Shown here one piece after another: positions 1-10,600 of a stretch of DNA of 64,000 nt (its first letter is position 1; each line of letters begins with the position of its first letter). This stretch comes from Neoarius graeffei (taxonomy: Eukaryota > Chordata > Actinopteri > Siluriformes > Ariidae), in NCBI RefSeq assembly GCF_027579695.1, contig NC_083576.1:33755260-33819259 (forward strand). The letters are read 5' to 3'. The notes under the pieces were generated by a model. That model saw nothing but the letters and a program-made list of their open reading frames with translations, ran no database searches and was not told the DNA's origin. A program made the translations under genes and the position numbers.

Positions 1-1296
1 GTATGGGGCTGTTTACAAACAATACCCACTGTTTTTAAATATAATTTGACCTTCCAAACATAAGTCTGACCTCCAATTTTCTTATTTTAAGCTTCGCAGC
101 GCAATCTCTAGGACCATAAAGTAATATAACTACCTAATACTTAGAATTTCAAATATAAAATGCAGCTTCATTTCAAGAACCATGTTGGTTCTGGTTTGAA
201 GCTAAATTCTAAAATTATAATTATATAAATATCGACATCCATCCATTATCTACTAGTGCATCTCAAACAATTGGAATATTGTAAAAGGTTTTTTTTTTTT
301 GTAATTTAATTCAAAAAGGTAAACTTTCATATTCTATATTCATTAGACGTAAAGTGAAACATTTCAAGCCTTTTTTGTTTTAATTTTGATTATGGCTCAT
401 AGGTGCTCTGCTCTGATGGTGACCTTCAGCTCATCTGTATTTTTGGGTCAGGTGTTTCTCATCTTCCTTTTGACAATACCCCAGAGATTCAGGTCTGGCA
501 AATTGACTGGCCAATCAAGCACAGTAATGGCATGGTCAGCAAACCATTTGGTAGAAGTTTTAGCATTGTGGGCAGGTGCTAAGTCCTACTGGAAAAGGAA
601 ATCATCTCCATAAAGCTTGTCAGCAGGTGGACAATCTCCTGGTAGACAGCTGTGTTGACTTTGGACTTAATAAAACCCAATGGACCAACACCAGCAGATG
701 ACATGGCACCCCAAATCATCACAGAAACTTCACACACCTTGAATTCTATGCTTCTCTAATCTTCCTTCAGACTCTAGAACCTTGATTTTCAAATGAAATG
801 TTAAATTTACTTTCATCTGAAAAGAGAACTTTGGGCCACTGGGCAACAATCCAGTTCTTTCTCTCCTTAGCCCAGGTAAGACGCTTCTGATGCCTCTGGT
901 TCAGGAGTGGCTTGATATAGGAATGCGACAGTTGTAGCCCCTTTCCTGAAGACATCTGTGCATGTTGGTTGTTGATGCACTGATGCCAGCCTCAGCCCAC
1001 TCCTTGTGAAGCCCTTCCAAGTTCTTAAATTGACTTTTCTTGATAATCCTCTCAAGGATGTGGTCATTCCTGTTGCTTGTGCACCTTTTCTAGCCAGCCT
1101 TTTCAGCAATGACCTCCTGTGGCTTACCCTCCTCCTTGTGGAGGGTGTCAATGCTCTTCTTCTGGCCAACTTAAGTCAGCAATCTTCCCCATGATTGTGG
1201 TTGCATGTACTGAACTAGACTAGAGATGCACAGTGTTTTTATACTACTTTACTCGAAATGAAATATTCTCATATTTTGAGGGTTTTTTTTTTTTTT

Positions 1297-1845
1297 TACA
1301 GAAGAGGATTAGGGCCGTGGCACGGTGGTGTAGTGGTTAGCGCTGTCGCCTCACAGCAAGAAGGTTCTGGGTTCGAGCCCCGGGGCCGGCGAGGGCCTTT
1401 CTGTGCGGAGTTTGCATGTTCTCCCCGTGTCCGCGTGGGTTTCCTCCGGGTGCTCCGGTTTCCCCCACAGTCCAAAGACATGCAGGTTAGGTTAACTGGT
1501 GACTCTAAATTGACCGTAGGTGTGAATGTGAGTGTGAATGGTTGTCTGTGTCTATGTGTCAGCCCTGTGATGACCTGGCGACTTGTCCAGGGTGTACCCC
1601 GCCTTTCGCCCATAGTCAGCTGGGATAGGCTCCAGCTTGCCTGCGACCCTGTAGAAGGATAAAGCGGCTAGAGATAATGAGATGAGAATGAGATGAGGAT
1701 TAGGGCCACTGTGAGAAAAGTGAGTTCTGACTTTTTTTCTCAGAATTCTGACTTTTTTTCTCAGAATTCTGAGATTAAATTCAGAATTCTGAGATTAAAG
1801 TCAGAACTCACTTTTTTTTCTCAGTGGCCCTAATCCTCTTCCGTA
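1297..1845. mobile_element. Palindromic MITE with TA flanks, inside the Tc1 element
   Basis: The 16-base terminus GAAGAGGATTAGGGCC (1301-1316) is repeated exactly inverted at 1826-1841, with TA at 1297-1298 and 1844-1845. After the SINE, the interior holds alternating AGAATTCTGA and CTTTTTTTCTCAG units that fold back on themselves. The related Tc1 copy at about 30.93 kb lacks this block, so it is an insertion. The TA flanks suggest a Tc1/mariner-type non-autonomous element, which is an inference. Confidence 0.75.
1317..1694 (+). mobile_element. tRNA-derived SINE, copy 1
   Basis: It is flanked by the 13-base duplication GAGGATTAGGGCC (1304-1316 and 1695-1707). The head resembles a tRNA gene, with A-box-like TAGTGGTTAGCG and B-box GGTTCGAGCCC, which would form an internal RNA polymerase III promoter. 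The body is the fish 'CTTTCTGTGCGGAGTTTGC' type. The tail ends in AGATAATGAGATGAGAATGAGAT. It is full length. Confidence 0.92.
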
Positions 1846-2012
1846 TTTTTTTCCCGCAGTAGGCTGTAATTATCAAAATTTAAAAAGAACAATGCTTAAA
1901 ACATTATTGTTTGTGTAATGAGTCTAGAATATATTAAATTTTCACTTAAATTCACTATTTTTCATGAGTTATTTTCCGATGATATTCTAATTGTTGGAGA
2001 TGCACTTGTATA

Positions 2013-2112
2013 CTGCTTATCCGTTAGGGTTGCAGGGGAAACTGGAGTCAGTTCCAGCGAGCTTTGGGCAAGAGACGGAGTACACCCTGACCGTGTCGCA
2101 AGGCTGATAACA
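2013..2112 (+). repeat. Old, diverged copy of a SINE/LINE 3'-tail repeat
   Basis: The stretch containing TATCCGTTAGGGTTGCAGGGG and GAGTACACCCTGACCGTGTCGCA resembles the complement of the SINE tail (around GGGTACACCCTGGACAAGTCG) but is much more diverged. It starts just beyond the Tc1 right end. No target duplication is visible. Confidence 0.45.
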
Positions 2113-3020
2113 TTTTTTAAAGAAAATTCAAAATTTATCCTGATTCTTCAGTGTGTGTATTTTCCTGATTTTTCCAGTGAATATTTCAACAGTGGACTTT
2201 TTAAGGCCATTATCTCTATATGGAAAACATTTTTTTTCTTTGTCTCCATTCTTCCATTTGGTTAGCAAACTGCAAATTTATGAACTTAATCCCAGCAGTA
2301 GTATTTTCCCATACAATCAGGCTACTGGCAGAAGGTAGGTTGCAGGAAGAAGGTTGAGCGTTCTTCATACGTTACATTAAATATGTACAGCAGTTGTGAG
2401 GTTATTGCTTCTCATAATGTGTACTTAATTATTCTGTTCCCAACAACTGCTACTACACCTATACTGCATCTATTCTGTATTTGACTAATATATAAGATAT
2501 TTTAAGCTCTCTATTGTAATTTAAACTACATGTTATACACTGTATGCCATTTAATTGTATAGATTTTACAATAATTTCTGGTGTTAGCCATGTCGTTGGA
2601 CTTCAAAATCAGTTCAAGGTTTGGAAAGGGCTCATTCTGAGTTCATAAAGGAATGGTTTTGTCCCTCGGACCTGATGAATTTAGTTGCAGGCCCCATAGC
2701 CCAAGATGCAGTTTAGACAGCAATCTGGAAGAAGTCTTGGTGTCTTTTAACATGCATTTTAACGTGTGTTTTAGTTAATTAATTGATTAGCCATTAATTC
2801 ATTGAAGCACTTACAAATTCATGTAAAAGGACCCCTAGAGAACTGCCTCAAAGGCCTTGGTATATATAGCGCACATTCGTTGTTAAAAACAAGAGCAACA
2901 GTATGGCACGACATATGAGTGTACAGTAGTATTTGTCATGACAGTCTTGTTTAGTGCGCTACTGTGCTGTTTTGTATCTACCAGAAGCTTTAATCGAGTT
3001 AATAACATAATAGCTTCAGC
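2113..3020. other. AT-rich stretch with no recognised gene
   Basis: Only short chance ORFs occur here. Nothing resembles an exon or a known repeat, and it precedes the sharp rise in GC content at about 3030. It is probably the region upstream of the zfx promoter. Confidence 0.4.
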
Positions 3021-3029
3021 TATGTTTTT

Positions 3030-3910
3030 CTATGGGGTGACGTAAATGGCCCGGGCTCGGCGGTGAGCGAGGCCTCGCGCGCATTGTCTGCCCCCTCCCG
3101 CCCCTGTTGGCGGCGCGCTGCCTGATTGGCCCGGGCCTGCGAAAGCTTGCTCGGGGATTCTGGATGTACAGGCCGCAGACGCGCTACGGCTGGAAAATAA
3201 AGCCAAAACCGGATTATGACATTTTCGGTACTATAAGAAGGGCGTTGGCGCGCCAAAGACGAATAAACGGACCAGGTAAAAGCGTCTCTATGAACATCAG
3301 ATATTAGCAAAATTTGAGCCGCGGCCTGTTTGGGCCTCGTCGGACAGCATAACAAACAAAAGCTTGTGAAAGGCCCTTGTTTAGCCACCTAGCTCCCTGC
3401 GCTAACGGGTGGCGGATTTGAATGAGTTAGATATTCGTCGCGTACGAAATTTCTGGGACTCAAACGACGACACAGAGTATTGCTTTATAAACCAAACGAA
3501 TGTTATAACGTGCCTGTGCAAGTCACTCGTTTTGTCCCTCTTGCTGGATAATGCCACTAATGCTAACTAGCATGAACTAAAATGGCAGAATACAAGATGG
3601 CGGACGCGCCTGCGGCAGAGCTAAACTAGAGCCATACAGAAACATTGCTCATATAAGTCAGTAGTTAGCTCGGTGTTTTCGGTTTCAATACGTTCAAAAC
3701 CGCAGTCCTGTATTGGCGTTTGATTTTCTGCTATTTAGTAATATAGTCGCGGGAAAAAAAAACAAGATGTTAAGATTTCAAGCTTTGACGTAACGGACGA
3801 AGCAACGCACGTAATAGCAACACAGCGTGCAACGGCCATGATTTCAGTCGCTGCAAAGGGCTATGGGTAGACACGGTCAGAGGAGGGAACGCGCGTGGGG
3901 GGAGGGAGAT
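3030..3910 (+). promoter_or_regulatory. zfx: CpG-island promoter region, probably of zfx
   Basis: GC and CpG content rise sharply in otherwise AT-rich sequence. Many CpGs occur in 3040-3270 (for example GAGGCCTCGCGCGCATTG and GGCGCGCCAAAGACG). Inverted CCAAT boxes (GATTGG at about 3124) and GC-box-like CCCCTCCCGCCCCTG are present. A YY1-like AAGATGGCGGAC lies at about 3595-3606, a motif usually found close to transcription starts. The nearest + strand coding exon is zfx exon 1 at 4621. The link to zfx comes from position and orientation, and the exact start site is not visible. Confidence 0.65.
3150..3275 (+). other. zfx: Candidate untranslated first exon of zfx
   Basis: Within the CpG island a good splice donor, GGACCAG|GTAAAAG, follows position 3275. 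Vertebrate ZFX genes have untranslated 5' exons, so this is a reasonable start of the transcript. The 5' limit given is arbitrary because a start site cannot be located by eye. Confidence 0.35.
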
Positions 3911-4592
3911 TGGTGATTTGGGGTGGGGGGGGATAAAAAATAAACCTTAAATCTGCTACACATACAGTGACAATAAAGATCACAACAACTCATGCATGGA
4001 CGTTGCAGATAGTGTGCACTTTTAATGGTATATTAACCCTGTCGCGCTTATTTGGGGGCGCTGGGAAAGACTTCCTGTGTTCATTATAGGCGGTGCCATT
4101 ACGTAATTTTGGAAATTCCCTCCACAACGTTAAAAGAACTTTGGAGATCTGTGTCTGTCATGTTTTGTGACATTTATACACGAAAATCTCAGCTGATTCT
4201 AGACAAACCAATGAAGGTTTACCAGCTTTCCACGCTGTCAATTCTGAACTTTTGTAAAGTGGCAGTGTATTACAGTGCAACATTAATTCAGTGTACACAG
4301 CGATTTTGTAAGCATTTAGAATTCATGTTGCTGCCATTGGTGCGTTATTAATGACACTTTATTTATTTTCAGGTGTTTTCCTCCCAGATGAGAGACACAG
4401 CGTTTTGCTTAATATTTTACACTTGTATGTGTGTTAAATATAGTCAGCAAATGTGAAGGTATGTCTCAATTTATTTTTTATGAGGGATGATATTTGCATT
4501 TAAATTACCCATCTCCGTTACAACCATTCATGACAAGCACATTTTCTTCTGTTTTTCTATTTTATATATATTTCCACTTTGGTTAATTGTAG
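3911..4592. other. zfx upstream intron, no gene seen
   Basis: AT-rich sequence between the CpG island and the first coding exon. It ends in the pyrimidine-poor acceptor GGTTAATTGTAG at 4581-4592. A 99-codon open frame at 4052-4351 resembles no known family and is probably chance. Confidence 0.4.
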
Positions 4593-4699
4593 CTTTGTAA
4601 AAAAAAAAAAATCCAAGAAAATGGATCAAGGAGGAGGAGTTTTAGAGCTTCACTCCCAGGATCTGAAAATGCCCCACACAATGATAATGCAAGACTTTG
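4593..4699 (+). CDS. zfx: zfx coding exon 1 (start codon at 4621)
   Basis: The ATG at 4621 opens [13 protein letters not shown] and runs 26 codons plus one base to the donor TTTG|GTAAGG (GT at 4700-4701). The acceptor side is ATTGTAG at 4592, leaving 28 bases of leader. The G at 4699 plus GC at 27316 make the next Gly codon. The short 'MD...LEL' opening matches the family's start. The next coding exon is 22.6 kb away. Confidence 0.8.
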
Positions 4700-7600
4700 G
4701 TAAGGGCAAGTATGAGCTGTCTAATCTGTAAAATATAATTTATTTTTTTCAATATGACCTATTTGTCTATCTATAGAACATGCAGGATTTTACATATACA
4801 CACAAACAATACCAATCAAGTTTGGACACACCGACTCATTAATATTTTTTCTTTATTTTGATTTTCCTACATTGTATAACAATATTGAAGACATCAAAAC
4901 TATGAACTAACGTATGGAATTATATGGTAAACAAAAATTTCATATTTTAAGTCGCCACTGTTTACCTTGATGATGCTTTGCACACTAGCACTATTTTAAC
5001 CAGCTCCCTGGGGTAGTCACCTGGAATGCTTTTCAGTGAACAGGTATGTCTTGTCAAAAGTTAATGAATGGAATTTATTACATTGTTAATACATTTGAGA
5101 TCGGCAAACAATAAATTTTAAATAATAAAAATATGTTAAATTGCCTCATTCCACAATTGGAGTAGTCCATATTATATCAAGAACTCCTCAACTAAGTAAA
5201 GAGAAACGACAGTTCATTATTTTAAGACATGAAGTCTTTTTTCCCCCCTCCCTTTCTTAATTTTTATTAATTAAAACTGTAGGATTAGGTGTGTCCAAAA
5301 TTTGTGTGTATAATATAATGATGATGATATTGCACAGTTGTACAATGATATGAAGGTTATCTTCAAGTGTTGAACACATTCACGCATGAAAATTTCACTT
5401 GTTTGCTTAGATCACTCATGATGTATACATTCATCACTCAAAGATAAACTTCATATGTTCACGCAACCTTGTAATATTGTCTATTTACAGTATGTTACAG
5501 TTTTGGTTCTCCAGGTCCCAGATGTAGCTCGTATGAAAAATACGAGTGGCATATTTCCCAGTAAAAGTGTGTGTAGATTGTAATTTATTCATTGATTTAT
5601 TCATCCACAGTAACTGGATATGAGTAATTGCGTGCTCTGATTGGCTACTCTATTACTAAGATATCAGCTGGTATATCGTGAGTAGAGGAAAAACAAAATG
5701 GCGGGGTGTGTTGCTGAACCAACCAAGGATGAAATACAAACTATACTTGAAAACAAAGCCCCCAAATTTATCAAGTATTTAAAAGAAACAGAAATAGCTT
5801 TAAAAATGTAGGTGCCCCCCCCAATATCTCCTGTTCCACACTCCAGCCCAGTCAGTTTGCCAACTGTCAAAAAAAAAAAACCCTAAAGAAGAAAAAAAAG
5901 GGGGGGGGGAAGGAATGTGTTTGATGGTAAGAAAATTAATTTCTTAGGAATTATTATTACAGCTTTTTTCACAAATTGCTACTCTCATTTTGCAGGTTTG
6001 TTTACATTCTAAGCGGAAATTATTTTGTTGGACATTTTGTATAAAGTTTTTATTTATCAAATTTGCAAAAACATAAAAATGCTCTGTTTTTCCAAATCCA
6101 GTGAATGTGGATTGAATAAAACAGTTATTCCACGAAATTGAGTCATACATGGCTTAGAGCTGGCTCAGAGCTACATGCCTCGTCGGCTGTCAGCTCATGC
6201 ACAACTCAATTTCGTGGAATACCACACACACATGCACACATACATACATACATACATACATCCTGGACACCTGAGTGACGTATTTATTGCAAATTTACAC
6301 TTGGGTGCATTATGTATAATTTAACAGTTGTTCCACGGAATTGAGTCATACATGAGCTAATAGCTGACAAGGTGTGTAGCGCTGAGTTGGCTATAAGCCA
6401 TGTACGACGAAATTGAGTGGAATAACTGTTTTGTTCTATCCACATTCACTGGATTTTGAGAAACGGAGCATTTTTGTTTTTTTGCAAATTCGATAAATAA
6501 AAACTTATACAAAATGTCTGACAATCATTTCCACTTAACAAACCAGCGAAAAGACTAGCAATTAATGAAAAGTTCTTACCATCAAATACTTTAATTTCTT
6601 TTTCAGCAAAATGCTCTGCCATTTTGTTTTTCTAAAGTCATGGTATAGACCCCTTGCACTGAGGTCATATTAGCAACCATCGCTACCCTAAACCTGGGGG
6701 ACAAGTGAACTTTGTTTACATACTGTTCACATACTGAAGCCAGGTGAAGATGTCTGACGTCTGTTGCTGTTGTCTGAGGAAGACTAGAGTTAATTTAAAA
6801 AAAAAAAAAGCTCAACTACCAGATTATTTGGATAATCTTAGAAAGAAGCGAAGGACAGATATGTGGAAATTAGAGTTTATTAGCGGATGATCTGTACAAA
6901 ATTCCTCAAAACAATTGGAGTGATGGTGTAGATTTGTGGCCTAGCGTTATAGCTACATGTTGAAATATACCTTCTTTTTCCCAAAGAGTCCTGACACGGA
7001 AGACCAGTTTTAAAAAAAAGGGGGGGGGGGCAAGAAAAATTCTTTACACAAAGGTTTTCTCAACATCAGCTTTTAGGAACGGAATGCTGCGAAACCCAAA
7101 GCATTTACCCTCAAAGGACTACTACCTGAACTGTGGGCTAGATTGTATTCTTGGCCCTCCATGTCTCAACAACCCCAAGGACATCTAGTTGCAGAGCTAT
7201 TTGCACTCCTCATTTATACATTGGTACTTATTATTGTTAAAACAATATGTAAAGTGTTATTTGTAAAATAAAATATCTTGCTCTAGACTTCCAGTGTTGT
7301 AAGATTTTTATTTTAATTTTACCTAATCATTGGCGGCAACTGTCCAATGCTAACGATGATGACTGCTTCATTAGGATACGCAGAAACTCAGGTGGGCTGC
7401 GAGGCCTGCACGAAAGCGACAGAGTCATTCACAGCGATGGCCTTAATGGCCTGATTGAGCTGCTGTGGAATGTTGGGTTTTGTGAACTCTCTTATACTCC
7501 CTTTGATGCTTGTCTTCAATTGCAGACACTGAGCTTTTAACTATGCTTTGCCATGTTGCTCTATCCAAGGCATCTCTTTCCCACATCTGATTGATAATTC

Positions 7601-10600
7601 TGGCATTCATGTTCCTCTTCAAGATGTCTTTGTACCTCAGTTTCTGTCCTCCTTGTCTCCTCTTTCCTCAGCTTAGTTCTACGTAGAAAACGGCTTTGGG
7701 TAGTCATGTGTCGGGCACGTGCCAGATTTGCCCAGCCCATCGAAGTTGGGGGGCTGTGATAAGGGCTTCCACACTTACTGTTTTGGCTCACTTGAGGACT
7801 TCTACATTGGGACCTTGTCCTGCCATCTTATTTTGAAATTTTGACGCAGGTGTTGGAGTTGTAGCCTGGTCAGTTTCTTGAAATGTTTATGGTAGAGAGT
7901 CATGCATTTGGTGGCGTAAAGCAGAGATGGTAAGCCTGCGGTGTTATATACTTGCAACTTTGTGGTTCTCTTGATGTCATGGTGAGGCCGTGGTTGCTTT
8001 TCTAATGCACCGAAGGCTTTGGTGGCAGCTTGAATCCAGCGGTCTATCTCCAAGTCTGATGAGTTTGTGTTGGAAACTGCACTTCCTAAGTAGATGAAAC
8101 TCTCAACTCCTAAGAGGTGTTCCATCGACCAAAACAACATTGTTTGACCTTGCCTGTGGCTCAGGTGAGGGTTGGTACAGGAGTTCTGTTTTCATGGTAT
8201 TGATTTTCAATCCAAAGAGGGTTGCAGCTGTGGCAAAACGATCAACGATTTCCTGCATGTCATCCAAATCTGTTGCTATAAATGCAGAGTCATCTGCGTA
8301 CAGCAGTTCTTGCATGCAAATTTGCTGAGTTTTGTTTGAGGGCTTGAGTCTGGCAAGATTGAAGTTTGCCTTCTGATCAAGTTCTGATGTAGACTCCTTT
8401 ATCTAGGTTAGTGCCCATAGTCTCGAGGGCTGTTGTAAGGTAGAGTATAAATAATGTCAGGGCAAGAACGCATCCCTGTTTGACACCATGACTGACAGGA
8501 AAAGCTTCACTAATGTCTCCTCTGATCGAAACTTTCTCAGACTTGTTCTCATGGAAGAGCTTAATGAGCTGTATCAGTCTTTCTGGGCCATCTATACACT
8601 TCTGGTATTTTTCCAAAGTGTCTCTTGGTCAACGGTGCCAAAGGCCTTTTGAGAAGTCTACAAAAACCACGTACAGAGGTTGATGTTGCTCGATGGCTTT
8701 CTTTTGGAGTTGTCTTAGGGTAATGATCATATCTCAGGTAGATCTGCCAGCCCTGAAACCACACTGATTTTCTGGAAGTACATCATCTGAGATTTTTAAT
8801 TTGGTTTAGAACCGTCTTGGCCAGAATCTTGCCTGCAATGGAAAGCAGAGATATGCCATGGTGGTTTCCACATTCACTTCTTTCTCTTTTCTTTTTGTAG
8901 ATGGTCACAATTAGTGCATCTTTGAAGTCTTGGGGAAGACATGTTCTCCCAACATGCAGTGTGCAGCTGTTAGGCTGGGGCCGCCTCTCTTCAGCACGTC
9001 AGCTGGGATGCCATCTTGGCCGGGTACTTAGCCACATCTAGTATCCTTGAGTGCTTTCTCAAGCTCGTTTGATGTGATGGGTACACACATCATCTCTTGT
9101 TGGTCTCCTCTCAAGCCAGCGACATGCTTCAGGATCGGCTGACGCTTGCTGGTTTAGGAGATTGAAGAAATGCACCTTCCACCTTCTTTTTATGTCTTCC
9201 AAATTTGTGTGGAGTATACTTCCATCAGCACTTTTCACTGGTGCCACTACATTGCTTCTTAGTCTATAGAGAGTCTTCAGTCCAGTGAATAATTAATCCA
9301 TGATCGTCCTTCCTGTCTGCCAGTTCCTGTAGTTCCTCAGCTTTCTTGCACCACCACCTGTTTTTCATGGTTCTGATTTCTCATTGCACTTTTGCTTTAA
9401 TATCTTTGAAAGCTTTCATGCTTCTCTTGGCGTTCTCTTTTAGATATAGGTTATAAATTTTTTTTTCTTTTAACAAAGCTTGGGTAGAATCAGCCTGTTC
9501 TTGAAACCAGTCTGGTGTACTTTTTCTTCTGCTGTCCAAGTATATCACTTGCAGTTGTGTACACAGTATCGTTCAGCCATTGCCACATGTCCTCAACGTT
9601 TTCTGTGTCTTCTTGATCAGGGCATTTTCCTGAAGAGCGTTCTTCAGCTTGTTTATGTCTAGTTAATTTGTTGTGAAGGCTGCTGTCTTGCATCTAGGAA
9701 GTACAAGAAACAATTCTGAGTCTCAGCTTTGATTGGACCATATAGTGGTCTGTTATAGTGGTTCAGCTCCTCGCATTAACTTTGTTGACAGAATCTCTTT
9801 CATGTTGGATCTGCGAGTCACGACATAAGGAGATGTAAATGTTTAGATTTTGGGTGGAACCAGGTGAAGTAATTTTTGTCTGGTTGGCAAAAGTAGGTAT
9901 TTGTGATGCATAGTTCACATTTAGTATAAAAGTTGAGCATGAGTTCAACATTTGCATTCCTATTTCCCAATCATACCTTCGTATGTTACGTGATCATTTC
10001 CTACTCTTGCATTGAAATCTCCCAGTAGCAGAAGCTACTTGAGGTACCCTGTCTACCACATCAGCTAATTCATGCTGGAAGTCTTCTTTTTTTTCAGTAT
10101 AGGTCATGGTAGGTGCATACACATTGATCAGGTTTAGGGAGCACTCATTCCCTGTGGGGTACATGCAAACTTATGATTCGCTCAGATATTCCCACTGGTA
10201 GTGATGGCAGTTTGCCAGCTATCTTATTCAAAATGGCAAAAGCAGCGACTACTTTTTTTTTTTTCTTCTTCTGTCCATATTCCCACTCCAGAAGGTGGTG
10301 TATTCGCTCTTTTGCACTTGTCTTTGGCCTTCAAGCCTTGGCTCTTGGAGTGCAGCAATGTTGATGCTGTAGTGATGTAGTTCCTTCACAATCAGAGCTG
10401 TTCCATGCTCAGGCCTCTTATCATTGTCCAACATGTTGCAGACATTCCAAGTCCCAACTATCAATTTCATACTTTTTGTACTACTGCTATTATGGAGATC
10501 TGCTGGCCGTGGTGAGCCAGCCAAGTAAGGCCTGGGTAAGCTTTCTTTACCCCACCTTTTTCTAGGGGCTTCCCTTTCCAGGACTGGCAGTGCTCTCCCT

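Larger units (their letters stand above)
251..2010 (-). mobile_element. Tc1/mariner-like transposon relic, interrupted by nested insertions
   Basis: Both ends carry the inverted motif CTAGTGCATCTCAAAC / GAGATGCACTTG next to TA dinucleotides (251-252 and 2009-2010). The ends and interior match the second copy at 29636-31106. On the - strand, about 767-955 reads as a Tc1 transposase segment with the motif LFSDESKF, which holds the first catalytic Asp. The rest of the transposase is spread over other frames and is broken. A palindromic MITE (1297-1845), itself holding a SINE, sits near the right terminal repeat. The element is inactive. Confidence 0.85.

Noticed and set aside
1320-1400. Functional tRNA gene
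   Set aside because: The A and B boxes belong to a SINE head with a SINE body, tail and target duplication; no tRNA cloverleaf was established.
1258-1662. 134-codon + strand open frame
   Set aside because: It lies across the T-run and SINE. Similar frames recur in each SINE copy, so it is not a gene.
3107-3307. Short frame in the CpG island
   Set aside because: GC-rich promoter sequence lacks stops by chance, and no homology was recognised.
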